In this document: positions 42,879 through 51,765 of the stretch, piece by piece
Numbering within the stretch: the first letter of the stretch is position 1
Layout: each line of letters opens with the position of its first letter
From: DAIMZI01 sp036734025
Lineage (GTDB): Bacteria > Pseudomonadota > Alphaproteobacteria > Rhizobiales > Rhodomicrobiaceae
Assembly (NCBI GenBank): GCA_036734025.1
Contig: DAIMZI010000006.1
Location: 56,218 to 120,217, forward strand
Reading direction: 5' to 3'
Length of the DNA stretch: 64,000 bases
Notes under the pieces: generated by a model
Told to the model about the DNA's origin: nothing
Seen by the model: the letters and a program-made list of their open reading frames with translations, nothing else
Database searches by the model: none
Made by a program: the position numbers and the translations under genes

Positions 42879-42925
42879 TGACCCCGCCTCAAGCGAATGC
42901 AGAACGGTTCGGCATCAAGCCGGCA

Positions 42926-45457
42926 TCAAACGTCGAGATTGGCGACAAGAAGTGCATTGTCCTGAATGAATTCGCGCCGGCTCTCCACGACATCTCCCAT
43001 CAGCGCGGAGAAGGTCTCGTTGGCCTCATCCAGCTCCTGAACCTTGACCTGCAGGAGCGTGCGCGTGGTCGGATCAAGCGTGGTGTCCCAGAGCTGATCC
43101 GGGTTCATTTCGCCAAGCCCTTTATAGCGCTGCATGGCGATGCCCTTGCGGCCCACCGCATAGATTGCCTCAAGCAGGTCGCGTGGCCCGAAAATCGAAG
43201 TCGAGACATCCCGGCGGCGCAGCGTCGATGGTTCGGCATAAAGCTCGCCAAGATGGTCGGACAGTTGCGACAGCTTGCGCGCATCTGCAGAGGCAATCAG
43301 CGCCTTGTCGATCAGATGGGCTTCGCGCACACCGCGCACTTCGCGCATGAAGGAAAAACCTTCCGGCGTGACTTCGCCGACCCAGCCGCGTTCGGTTTCA
43401 TCGGAAAGCCTATCGAGCCGCGTGGCAATCTCGGATGCGATGTCGCCCGCCTCGCCCCCCGCCAGCGCATCGGCGTTGAGCGCGCCAAGGATCGCTGCCT
43501 GCTCCACCACGAAGCTCGCATAGCGGCTGTGCAGCCCATCCAGCACCTGGATCGCCTGGCGCGCCCTGTCGGCGATGAGGCGCAGGTCATTTCCGGCAAT
43601 CCGCTCGCCGGAGGCCATTTCGAGCACGGCGTCCTCGATACCGGCGGCGACGAGATAATCCTCAAAAGCGCGCTCGTCCTTCAGATATTGCTCGGAGCCG
43701 CCGCGCTTCACCTTGTAGAGCGGCGGCTGCGCGATATACAGATGGCCATGCTCGATGAGCTCGGGCATCTGGCGATAGAAGAAGGTCAGTAGCAGCGTGC
43801 GGATATGGGCGCCATCGACGTCAGCGTCGGTCATGATGATGACCTTGTGATAGCGCAGCTTGCCGACGTCGAAATCGTCGCGGCCGATGCCGGTGCCCAG
43901 CGCCGTGATCAGCGTGCCGATCTCCTGGCTGGACAACATCTTGTCAAAGCGCGCGCGCTCGACGTTCAGGATCTTGCCGCGCAGGGGCAGTACGGCCTGC
44001 GAGGCGCGGTTGCGTGCCTGCTTGGCCGAGCCGCCAGCCGAATCGCCCTCGACAAGGAAGATTTCGGCCTTGGCCGGGTCGCGCTCCTGACAGTCGGCCA
44101 GCTTTCCGGGCAGGTTCGCGACATCCAGCGCGCTCTTGCGCCGCGTCAACTCGCGGGCCTTGCGCGCCGCCTCGCGCGCTACGGCGGCTTCGGCGATCTT
44201 GTGCATGATCGCGCGCGCCTCGCCGGGATGCTCCTCGAACCAGGCCGCCAGCGCATCGCCGAAGACATTCTCGACCACCGCGCGGACTTCAGACGAGACC
44301 AGCTTCTCCTTGGTCTGGCTGGAGAATTTCGGATCGGGCACCTTGACCGACAGCACGCAGGTCAGCCCCTCGCGCGCATCGTCGCCGGTGATCGTCACCT
44401 TTTCCTTCTTGGCGATCCCGGAGGTGTGGGCATAGGTGTTGACCGTGCGGGTGAGCGCGCCGCGAAAGCCCGCCAGATGCGTGCCGCCGTCGCGCTGCGG
44501 GATGTTGTTGGTGAAGCACAGCATGTTTTCGTGATAGCCATCGTTCCACCACAGGCCGGCTTCGACCGTTATGCGCGGCTCGTCCGGATCGGTAGCGGAC
44601 GTCACCGGAGCGCCGTTTAGCTGCCGCTCACCGGTGATCATGATAGGCTCCGGCAGAAGCGGATGGCGCGAGCGGTCGACATAGGCGACGAATTCCTTGA
44701 CGCCGCCCTGATAGAGCATGATTTCTTCGCGAGGCTCCACGCCGCGCTCATCGCGCAGCACGATCCGCACCCCGGAATTGAGAAAGGCGAGTTCGCGCAA
44801 CCGGTGCTCAATCTGGCTATAGCTGTATTCGAATGAACCAAAAACATCTTCTGACGCCCAGAAGGTGATGCGCGTGCCGGTGCGGTTCGGCGCCGGGCCG
44901 ACGATCTTCAGCGGCTCGATGGGCACGCCTGAGGCGAAGCTGATGACATGCTCGCTGCCATCGCGCCAGATCGTCATGTCGAGGCGCGACGACAAGGCAT
45001 TGACCACGGAAACCCCCACACCGTGCAGACCGCCCGAGACCTTGTACGAATTCTGGTCGAACTTGCCGCCCGCGTGTAGGTGGGTCATGATGACTTCAGC
45101 GGCTGACACACCCTCTTCGGCATGGATATCCACCGGGATGCCGCGGCCATTATCCTCGATCGTGACGGCGCCATCGGCGTTCAGCGTCACGATGACTTCG
45201 GTGCAATAGCCCGCCAGCGCCTCGTCGATGGCATTATCGACGACCTCATAGACCATGTGGTGCAAACCGGAACCGTCGTCGGTGTCGCCGATATACATGC
45301 CGGGGCGCTTGCGCACGGCGTCGAGCCCGCGCAGGATCTTGATGTCGGTCGAATCATAGCGGCGTTCAGCGCCGTTCGGGCTGGCCAATTTGTCCGTCTT
45401 CCCGTCTTTCGCTCTGCCGCCGTGAGCCGGCAGGCGGGGTGGTTCTGTTTGTGCCAT
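42926..45457 (-). CDS. gyrB: DNA gyrase subunit B
   Basis: The ATPase half of the type II topoisomerase (843 residues). The GHKL ATP site has EVVDNAIDEALAG and GGLHGVGVSVVNALS. The TOPRIM domain reads FLVEGDSAGGSAKQARNR with IMTDADVDGAHIRTLLL. The C-terminal GyrA-contact region has QRYKGLGEMNPDQLWDTTLD. A TOPRIM insert at about residues 585-725 has numerous Ala/Arg, as usual in alphaproteobacteria. It is 4 bases after recF and probably co-transcribed. Confidence 0.98.
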   Translation of the reverse strand: MAQTEPPRLPAHGGRAKDGKTDKLASPNGAERRYDSTDIKILRGLDAVRKRPGMYIGDTDDGSGLHHMVYEVVDNAIDEALAGYCTEVIVTLNADGAVTIEDNGRGIPVDIHAEEGVSAAEVIMTHLHAGGKFDQNSYKVSGGLHGVGVSVVNALSSRLDMTIWRDGSEHVISFASGVPIEPLKIVGPAPNRTGTRITFWASEDVFGSFEYSYSQIEHRLRELAFLNSGVRIVLRDERGVEPREEIMLYQGGVKEFVAYVDRSRHPLLPEPIMITGERQLNGAPVTSATDPDEPRITVEAGLWWNDGYHENMLCFTNNIPQRDGGTHLAGFRGALTRTVNTYAHTSGIAKKEKVTITGDDAREGLTCVLSVKVPDPKFSSQTKEKLVSSEVRAVVENVFGDALAAWFEEHPGEARAIMHKIAEAAVAREAARKARELTRRKSALDVANLPGKLADCQERDPAKAEIFLVEGDSAGGSAKQARNRASQAVLPLRGKILNVERARFDKMLSSQEIGTLITALGTGIGRDDFDVGKLRYHKVIIMTDADVDGAHIRTLLLTFFYRQMPELIEHGHLYIAQPPLYKVKRGGSEQYLKDERAFEDYLVAAGIEDAVLEMASGERIAGNDLRLIADRARQAIQVLDGLHSRYASFVVEQAAILGALNADALAGGEAGDIASEIATRLDRLSDETERGWVGEVTPEGFSFMREVRGVREAHLIDKALIASADARKLSQLSDHLGELYAEPSTLRRRDVSTSIFGPRDLLEAIYAVGRKGIAMQRYKGLGEMNPDQLWDTTLDPTTRTLLQVKVQELDEANETFSALMGDVVESRREFIQDNALLVANLDV

Positions 45458-45461
45458 CTAC

Positions 45462-46637
45462 TTAGCACACTTGCGTGCGCTCCTGTTCAATTCTGCCATC
45501 TCTGGCCACAAAAAACTGTGCCTTCGCATCAAGGGCGCTGAAGGCTGAACGGTCGGTTCCGGTCAGCCAGGCCTGCGCCGACAGCGCCTCTATCTCGGCG
45601 AACAGGGCGGCGCGGCGCGCCTCGTCCAGATGTGCCGCGATTTCATCGAGCAGGACAAGCGGCGGGGCGCCCCATGACCGGCGCACAAGCTCGGCATGGG
45701 CAAAAATGAGGCCCACCAGCAGCGCCTTCTGCTCCCCCGTCGAACAATGGCGCGCGGGCATCTGCTTGTCGCGCAGAAAGACCAGAAGATCGCTGCGATG
45801 CGGGCCGCTCAAGGTGCGTCCGGCGGCCCGATCGCGCTCTCGCCGGGCGTGCAGATCGCGCGCGTAGGCATCCTCGACATCAACGGCAGGGTGATCGGCC
45901 AGCGCGGCTTCCAGCGTTCCTTCAAGCGCCAGTTGCGGAGCCGGAAAGGCCGGGGCTGATTGCCCGCCGCACTTGCGCTCGATCATGCCGGCAAGCTGTT
46001 CGAGAAGTTGCAGCCGGCCTGCGGCGACAGCAACGCCGCTCTCGGCCATCTGCAATTCCAGCCCGCTCAGCAGGCTGGGCGATCCGCCGTCTTCCAGCAT
46101 CCGGTTGCGCTGGCGCATGGCGCGCTCGAAGCGGGCGGCAAGCCGGCGATAGGCCGGATCATGGGTTTCGATCATCCGGTCGAGAAAGCGCCGGCGGTCG
46201 GCAGCTGCGCCTGTGAACAGGCCGTGCATGGCCGGTGTCAGCCAGACGATGCGCAATTGCGCGCCAAGTGCCCCCGATGAGGCCGGCCGCCCGTCGATAC
46301 GTACCGCGCGCGCGCCCTTGTCCGCGCCGCTGCGCGCGCTGGCCACCAGGCCCGTGCCGATGCGCATCGCGCCGTCGCGCGTGTGCAACTCGGCCGATAC
46401 CGCCCAGCCTGCCTGAGGTTCGCTTGCGCCGAGCCGTGTCAGATCAGCAAAAGGCACCCCACGCAGGCCCCGCCCTTGTGACAGCAGCGAGACGGCTTCC
46501 AGCAGATTGGTCTTGCCTGCACCGTTGGCGCCGGTCAGCACCACCGGACCGGGGTGCAGCGAGATCGATGCGCGCGCGTAGTTGCGGAAATCGGTCATCA
46601 TCAGGCGGCTCAGCCATGCGCCACACGTTACCGGCAT
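45462..46637 (-). CDS. recF: DNA replication and repair protein RecF
   Basis: An SMC-like ATPase promoting RecA loading at gaps. From ATG 46637 the protein has 391 residues. Walker A is LTGANGAGKTNLLEAVSLL and Walker B is PPLVLLDEIAAHLDEARR. The signature is HCSTGEQKALLVGLIFAHAE. An upstream in-frame ATG at 46730 would add 31 residues including three hexapeptide repeats of the form xDxxEI encoded by a tandem DNA repeat. Family alignments favour the shorter form, but both are possible. It lies in the order dnaN-recF-gyrB. Confidence 0.93.
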   Translation of the reverse strand: MPVTCGAWLSRLMMTDFRNYARASISLHPGPVVLTGANGAGKTNLLEAVSLLSQGRGLRGVPFADLTRLGASEPQAGWAVSAELHTRDGAMRIGTGLVASARSGADKGARAVRIDGRPASSGALGAQLRIVWLTPAMHGLFTGAAADRRRFLDRMIETHDPAYRRLAARFERAMRQRNRMLEDGGSPSLLSGLELQMAESGVAVAAGRLQLLEQLAGMIERKCGGQSAPAFPAPQLALEGTLEAALADHPAVDVEDAYARDLHARRERDRAAGRTLSGPHRSDLLVFLRDKQMPARHCSTGEQKALLVGLIFAHAELVRRSWGAPPLVLLDEIAAHLDEARRAALFAEIEALSAQAWLTGTDRSAFSALDAKAQFFVARDGRIEQERTQVC

Positions 46638-46691
46638 GATCTCACCGCCATCAATGATCTCATCGCGGTCAAAGATCTCATCGCAGTCAGT
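46638..46691. repeat. 18-bp tandem repeat, three copies, at the recF start
   Basis: Units at 46638-46655, 46656-46673 and 46674-46691, each starting GATCTCA on the plus strand. On the recF strand each ends GATGAGATC or GGTGAGATC, a Shine-Dalgarno-like sequence; the copy nearest ATG 46637 is GGTGAGATC. Unit length is a multiple of three, so the upstream extended frame stays open through all copies. Confidence 0.88.
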
Positions 46692-46826
46692 GGCATCAGC
46701 CGGTGCGATACGGTGCTCAGAAAGTCTCAAAACCGCTCACTCCCTGGCCTTTTCCGGATCTTTCGCGCCCGCATGTCGGCAGGCGCGGTGCCGCCCGAAG
46801 CCGTTGTGCCCGGTATTGTCCGGCGC

Positions 46827-47981
46827 TCAGACGCGCATGGGCATCAGGACATACAGTGCGGCCTGATCGGCGGCGTCGCGGACTAGCGTCGGCGAGCTGG
46901 GATCGGACAGCATGAAGACCGCGGCGTCGCTCTCGATTTGCTGACATATATCCAGGAGATAGCGTGCGTTGAACCCGATTTCTAGTGGCTCGCCGGCATA
47001 CTCCACGTGGAGTTCCTCCGTCGCCGAGCCGGCGTCGGGATTATTGACCGACAGAACGAGATTTTTCGCCGACAGGTTGAGCTTTACCGCCCTGCCCTTT
47101 TCGCTGGACAGGGTCGAGACCCTGTCGGTGGCCGAGGCGAAGGCCCCGCAGTCAACCGTCATGATCTTGTCGTTCTGCGCCGGGATGACCCGGCCATAAT
47201 CGGGGAACGTGCCGTCGATCAGCTTGGAGGTGAGCACGACCGAGCCCGCGGCTTCGCTGTCGTTCTCACTCTGGGCGCCAGAGATGATGAAACGGATCTT
47301 GGCGCCCGACAGTTCGATGCGCACTGGCGCGTCACGCTCACCGAGCAGCTTGAAGATTTCCGACACGGTCTTGCGCGGCACTATGATGCCCGGCATGCCC
47401 TTGGCGCCGGCAGGCATGGGAAGCTCCATCTTCGCTAGCCTGTGGCCATCGGTCGCCACCGCCGCCAGTCTCTGGCTGTCATCGGCGCTCAGCGTATGCA
47501 GATATATGCCGTTCAGGTAATAGCGCGTTTCCTCGGTTGAGATGGCAAAGCGGGTCCGCTCGATCATCTGGCGCAGCAGCGGAGCGGGCAACTCGAACTG
47601 GTGGGTCATCTCGTCGGTGGCGATATCGGGAAAATCGGTTCCCGGCAGGGCCTGAAGGCTGAAGCGCGAGGGACCGGCGCGCAGGCTCACGCGGCTGCCG
47701 TCGGCTTCGAGCGCCAGTTCGATCTGGCTGCCTTCGGGCAGTTTGCGCACGATATCGTGGAGCATATGGGCCAAAACCGTGGTCGCGCCGGGCGCGTCGG
47801 TCTTGGCGGCAACGGTCTCGCTGACCTCGATGTCGAGGTCGGTCGCCTTCAGGCGCAACAGCCCCGGCTCGGCCATCAACAGCACATTGGACAGGATCGG
47901 GATCGTCGCCCGCCGTTCGACTACGCCCGCGACATGCTGGAGCGCCTTCAGCAGCGCATTCTTTTCTATGGCCAATCGCAT
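46827..47981 (-). CDS. dnaN: DNA polymerase III subunit beta (sliding clamp)
   Basis: The replication processivity clamp (384 residues), made of three similar domains. It begins MRLAIEKNALLKALQHVAGV and contains RRATIPILSNVLL. It ends with the conserved CQQIESDAAVFML, PTLVRD and YVLMPMRV. ATG 47981 is preceded by CTCAGGGGAACAAT, a strong ribosome-binding site. A start 21 codons upstream lies outside the family. dnaA is 349 bases upstream on the same strand. Confidence 0.97.
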   Translation of the reverse strand: MRLAIEKNALLKALQHVAGVVERRATIPILSNVLLMAEPGLLRLKATDLDIEVSETVAAKTDAPGATTVLAHMLHDIVRKLPEGSQIELALEADGSRVSLRAGPSRFSLQALPGTDFPDIATDEMTHQFELPAPLLRQMIERTRFAISTEETRYYLNGIYLHTLSADDSQRLAAVATDGHRLAKMELPMPAGAKGMPGIIVPRKTVSEIFKLLGERDAPVRIELSGAKIRFIISGAQSENDSEAAGSVVLTSKLIDGTFPDYGRVIPAQNDKIMTVDCGAFASATDRVSTLSSEKGRAVKLNLSAKNLVLSVNNPDAGSATEELHVEYAGEPLEIGFNARYLLDICQQIESDAAVFMLSDPSSPTLVRDAADQAALYVLMPMRV

Positions 47982-48330
47982 ATTGTTCCCCTGAGATCGA
48001 CTGAGCGGCTGCTCAAGCCCGCGCTCGCTAAAGCTCATGACCAAGGCGCGCCGGCCCCGCCATCACCGTCGCGGGGTCGGAAGATTGGCGCTTCAGGCCG
48101 TATTTGACAAGCGAATTGCCGATGCTGACTGCTGTTACCCGCAGGAATTGCGCCGACATCATTTCTTGGCCCAGCCTGCGGGATTTCTTGGCCCAGCCTG
48201 CGGGCTGGCGTCGTGGCGAAGGCGGCCTGCACAAAAAAGGCACCCGTGCCGCATGTCAGCGGGAACGGCTGACCCGCACGGCGATCGTTCAGATCGCGGC
48301 ACGGGTCAGCCCGGCTTGCGCGCCCCCCGG
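47982..48330. other. dnaA-dnaN intergenic region
   Basis: 349 bases without a credible gene, presumably containing the dnaN promoter. It includes an exact 22-bp tandem duplication (48161-48204). The octamer CCCGCAGG at 48138-48145 is the inverse of CCTGCGGG found at the end of each repeat, so a stem could form. No canonical DnaA box (TTATCCACA) was found. Confidence 0.45.
48161..48204. repeat. Exact 22-bp tandem duplication between dnaA and dnaN
   Basis: Units 48161-48182 and 48183-48204 are identical, beginning ATTTCTTGGCCCAG and ending CCTGCGGG. They lie 127 bases beyond the dnaA stop, and about 180-223 bases upstream of dnaN. Confidence 0.92.
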
Positions 48331-49815
48331 TCAGTCGCGCAGCAGTCTCTTGAGGATCTCGACATCCTCGCGCATCGAGGAATCTCCCTGGATGAGTTCC
48401 TCTATCTTGCGGATGGCGTGGATGACCGTGGTGTGGTCGCGCCCGCCGAACCTGCGGCCGATCTCGGGCAGCGAGCGCGAGGTCAGCGACTTGGCCAGAT
48501 ACATGCCGATCTGCCGTGGACGAACGATGGACCGGTTGCGCCGCGAGGACAGAAGATCGTTGCGCGGCACGCCGAAATGTTTGGTCACGACGCGCAATAT
48601 GTCGTCTATCTTGACCCGCCTGGGCTCCTTGCCGCGCACCAGATCGGCGATGATGTATTCGGTCGTGTCGAGGCTGACCGGCTGGGATGTCAGGCGGTAG
48701 GCCGCATGGATGCGGGTGATGGCGCCGTCGAGTTCGCGCCCGCCCTCGGTCAGTTCGGTGGCGAGGAAGTCGATCACCGCGTTCGGCACGCTGAAGCCGG
48801 GATCCGCGGCCGTCTTGTCGGCGGCGCGGCGCTCGAGGATCTGGCGGCGCAGATCGAAATCCATTGCCCCCAGTTCGGCCACCAGCCCGCCGGCGAGGCG
48901 CGAGCGCATGCGCGCATCGAACCCCTCAAGCTGCATCGGCACGCAATCGGCGGCCACGACGACCTGCTTGCCGCCGTCGATGAGCGAATTCAGCGTATGG
49001 CAGAATTCCTGCTGGAAGGTGCGCCCCTGCAGGAATTCCATATCGTCGATGAGCAGCAGATCGATCCCGCGAAGACGATCCTTGTAGGCCGGCGCGCCGC
49101 GCGATTGCAGAGCTTCGGCAAAACTGTACATGAAGCGTTCCGCCGTGAGATAGAGCACGCGGGCATGGGGGTTGCGCAATTTCACTTCCCAGGCGATGGC
49201 GTGCAGCAGATGGGTCTTGCCGAGGCCCACTTTCGCATGGAGATAAAGCGGATTATAGCGCAACGGCTGCTCGCCCACCCCTTCGGCCACCTGAAGCGCG
49301 GCGGCATGGGCCAGCCGGTTGGATGCGCCCACGACGAAGGACGAAAAGGTAAAGCGCTGATCGAGTGGCGAGCCTTCGAAGCCCTCGCAGCCTGTGCTCG
49401 GATCCTTCGGCGCGCTGGAGACCGGCTTTTGCGGCAACAGCGCGGCGATGTCGGCGCTCTGGCTGCGGCCGGGTTCTACCGGATTGGCGCGACCGGCGGC
49501 CGCCCCGTCGTGGGGCTGGCGCACACGAAACTCCAGCCGCTCGACATTGTCGAATTCCGCGCTGCAGCAATTGAGCAACTGGTCGGCATAGTGCGACTGG
49601 AGCCATTTGCGCAGGAACTTGGTCGGCACCGAGACATGCATGCACCCGTCGTGCAGGGCCTCCAGTTCCACCCGGCCGAACCAGCTGGTAAAGACATCCT
49701 CACCCAGTTCGGCACGCAGCCGTGCCTGTATCCGCTGCCATTTGCGCTCGGTCGCAGAGTCCTTTGACAGGACATGCGCGGCCGCGGCGCTAGATTTCGC
49801 CTCTAGAATTTCCAC
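48331..49815 (-). CDS. dnaA: Chromosomal replication initiator protein DnaA
   Basis: The AAA+ origin-binding initiator, 494 residues from GTG 49815 (GGGGAA 6 bases upstream). Domain I lies at about 20-90 (KWQRIQARLRAELGEDVFTSW), followed by a Gly/Pro-rich linker. Domain III has Walker A HAKVGLGKTHLLHAIAW and Walker B LLLIDDMEFLQ. The Walker region reads AKVGLGKT instead of the more common GGVGLGKT, a Hyphomicrobiales trait. Domain IV has the DNA-binding signature GRDHTTVIHAIRKIE. GTG 49836 is an alternative start. dnaN follows downstream. Confidence 0.96.
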   Translation of the reverse strand: MEILEAKSSAAAAHVLSKDSATERKWQRIQARLRAELGEDVFTSWFGRVELEALHDGCMHVSVPTKFLRKWLQSHYADQLLNCCSAEFDNVERLEFRVRQPHDGAAAGRANPVEPGRSQSADIAALLPQKPVSSAPKDPSTGCEGFEGSPLDQRFTFSSFVVGASNRLAHAAALQVAEGVGEQPLRYNPLYLHAKVGLGKTHLLHAIAWEVKLRNPHARVLYLTAERFMYSFAEALQSRGAPAYKDRLRGIDLLLIDDMEFLQGRTFQQEFCHTLNSLIDGGKQVVVAADCVPMQLEGFDARMRSRLAGGLVAELGAMDFDLRRQILERRAADKTAADPGFSVPNAVIDFLATELTEGGRELDGAITRIHAAYRLTSQPVSLDTTEYIIADLVRGKEPRRVKIDDILRVVTKHFGVPRNDLLSSRRNRSIVRPRQIGMYLAKSLTSRSLPEIGRRFGGRDHTTVIHAIRKIEELIQGDSSMREDVEILKRLLRD

Positions 49816-49933
49816 GTCTAATTCCCCGCTGTTCACGCCGTGGCCATGACAACGACCACGGAAAATATCCCCTTGGCCGCCCCGCGCCCACGGAGCGGCA
49901 AAACCACGATCTGCTGCCGTGTTCGCGCCGCGC

Positions 49934-50413
49934 CTAAGCGGCCCGTTCGGTCTGGAGGGACTGTAAGGATGCACCCGCCGTCTGCGGCACCGCTTCATCG
50001 GCTTCGCCCGCAAATGGCATGTCTCCGGCGGTGTCCAGCCGTGCCTGAGCAGCCATCTTGTCGTGCAGGTCCTGAAGCATCTGGCCGAGCGTGAAGATAT
50101 CTCCATCGCTCGTGGTGTGCTCGCGCACGGCCCGTTCGCCAGCCTCGCCAAAGAAGCGGGCGCAGATTTCGCTCGCCAGCTCTTCCTCAAGCAGATGGGC
50201 CATCGCGTCCCGCCAATTGGCAGGCTGCGAGGTGATCACTGGCCGCGTGATGGCCGTGAGGGTGCAGGTGCGCCTTGCCTGGCTTCGCAGGGTGCCACGC
50301 CAGCCTGTCTGACCAGCGTGAGCGCCAGGGCGCGATGGTGTTATGACACATGCCGCCTTTGCCACGGCACGTGCAGTTTCGACCCTAGCCCGCTGGTCGT
50401 TCGCATAGTTCAT
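49934..50413 (-). CDS. Hypothetical protein between dnaA and rpsT
   Basis: A 159-residue protein that I do not recognise. Its start has a near-perfect ribosome-binding site (AGGAGGACGTC-ATG), and codon use is GC3-rich like its neighbours, so it is probably real. The N-terminal half (to about 65) is basic with scattered Cys/Thr. The C-terminal half is helical and acidic (MAHLLEEELASEICARFFGE, then DIFTLGQMLQDLHDKMAAQ), ending in a flexible tail. No signal peptide or transmembrane segment is seen. It lies 118 bases upstream of dnaA on the same strand. Confidence 0.7.
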   Translation of the reverse strand: MNYANDQRARVETARAVAKAACVITPSRPGAHAGQTGWRGTLRSQARRTCTLTAITRPVITSQPANWRDAMAHLLEEELASEICARFFGEAGERAVREHTTSDGDIFTLGQMLQDLHDKMAAQARLDTAGDMPFAGEADEAVPQTAGASLQSLQTERAA

Positions 50414-51232
50414 GACGTCCTCCTGTCCGCGTTACTTGCCCTTTGCGGAAGACCTGAAGACGCTTTGCCGGACCTAATGTGAACGCCTTGACGCGTAAAC
50501 CCACATTTCCCTCAGGTCCTTTGACAAAGCCCTGTTTTCCGCAATCAATTCGAGATGCAAAGACACACCTCCCCTAAGCCGCAGAAAAGACCCTGCAACC
50601 TGAAGTGGCGATACGCATTACAAAAGAAGGATACACACTCAGGAGGGGATGACTCCCCGTTCGGAACCAAAACTATATACACCGAGATTTTCACTTGCAA
50701 CCATCGGGCGACCCGCAGCCGGCGAAAACCGAACCGCCGAGCCGGTCGTCAGATGCCTGGCGGGAGAATCGCCAGTGCGCCAAAAAATCTCGCAAAGCAT
50801 TGTTTCAATTATCTTTTATTAAAGTTGGCGGGGCCAAAAGCCAGGCAGTTTCTGTCAACGGGAAAAATGCGAATTCGCCTCGCAGGGCTACGCAACACGC
50901 TTTGAGCGCCTTGCAACCACTGATTGCAATTTTTGCTGTATTTGGGGATAAGAGCTTGAATCAGAACGAGGAAGCGGCGCGATCATGACATGTAAGCGAC
51001 AATTGGCTGTGGCGCACATGCAACAGCAGTCGGAAAGATTTGCCTGGCTGCTCGATTTGCACTGGCCCAGGGCAAAATCGGCTGTCAACGACCCCAGATC
51101 GTGTGCGACGCGCGAAGAGCAACGCTAAATATGGAATCGAAAAAACGAATCGGGACGCAAGCTCGGGGCTGCGTCCGCGATCATATCCGGTGTGTCAGGA
51201 AATTTGACGTTGCCCGCAGGCCGGCCGGCGCT
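50414..51232. other. Long gene-free region between rpsT and the dnaA cluster
   Basis: 819 bases with lower GC than the genome background, especially 50800-50830 (TTCAATTATCTTTTATTAAA) and 50930-50990. Only short frames occur. One near-match to a DnaA box was seen (TGGGGATAA, 50943-50951, one mismatch). There is no cluster of boxes and no CtrA box. It may contain the promoter for the unknown gene/dnaA, small RNA genes or a degenerate origin-like region. Evidence for oriC is insufficient; in this order oriC often lies elsewhere. Confidence 0.4.
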
Positions 51233-51505
51233 TCAGGCCGGCGCGGACAGCTTGCGCACCCGCGCCGACAGACGCGAGATCTTGCGTGACGCCGTATTCT
51301 TGTGAAGTACGCCTTTTTGCGCCCCGCGCATGATTTCGGGTTCCGCGCTGCGCAGCGCCGCGAGGGCCTGATCGGCATCACCGCCGGCGATCGCTTCTTC
51401 AACCCTGCGCACGAAGGTGCGAATGCGGCTGGTCCGCGCTTTCCTTACCATGGTGCGCCGCTCGATCTGGCGAACCGCCTTTTTTGCCGATTTCGTATTG
51501 GCCAT
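51233..51505 (-). CDS. rpsT: 30S ribosomal protein S20
   Basis: A 90-residue primary rRNA-binding protein. It begins MANTKSAKKAVRQIERRTMV and contains KARTSRIRTF and the C-terminal GVLHKNTASRKISRLSARV, all S20 hallmarks. Located upstream of dnaA, as in many Hyphomicrobiales. A sigma70-type promoter lies about 106-133 bases upstream. Confidence 0.97.
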   Translation of the reverse strand: MANTKSAKKAVRQIERRTMVRKARTSRIRTFVRRVEEAIAGGDADQALAALRSAEPEIMRGAQKGVLHKNTASRKISRLSARVRKLSAPA

Positions 51506-51610
51506 GTAATTTAAGTCTCAACATTATATGCCGGCGCGGGCCGACGAGCATGGGCATTGCAACCCGCGTCGAATACCGCGCATCAGGCAGGATTTCCAAC
51601 GTGAACGCGA

Positions 51611-51638
51611 GATATACCAGCCCGCGCGTCAAGGTCAA
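51611..51638 (-). promoter_or_regulatory. Possible sigma70 promoter of rpsT
   Basis: On the minus strand TTGACC (51638-51633) and TATATC (51616-51611) are separated by 16 bases. The predicted start near 51604 would give a roughly 100-base leader before rpsT. Assigned by consensus alone. Confidence 0.45.
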
Positions 51639-51765
51639 CCGCAAAGCGCCCTGCTCGCCATCACGTCGCAATCTTCATCAGCACCCGGCTCGATCAGCAA
51701 CTCCGCCTCGCCGATCGTGGCGCGAAATGTTGCCAGCTTCGAGTTCGCCCCCAGCCTCGCTTGCC

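Noticed and set aside
48037..49767. 576-codon open frame opposite dnaA
   Set aside because: Antisense to dnaA with its full domain set.
50414..51232. Calling this region oriC
   Set aside because: Only one near-match to a DnaA box, no cluster; gene order alone is not enough in alphaproteobacteria.
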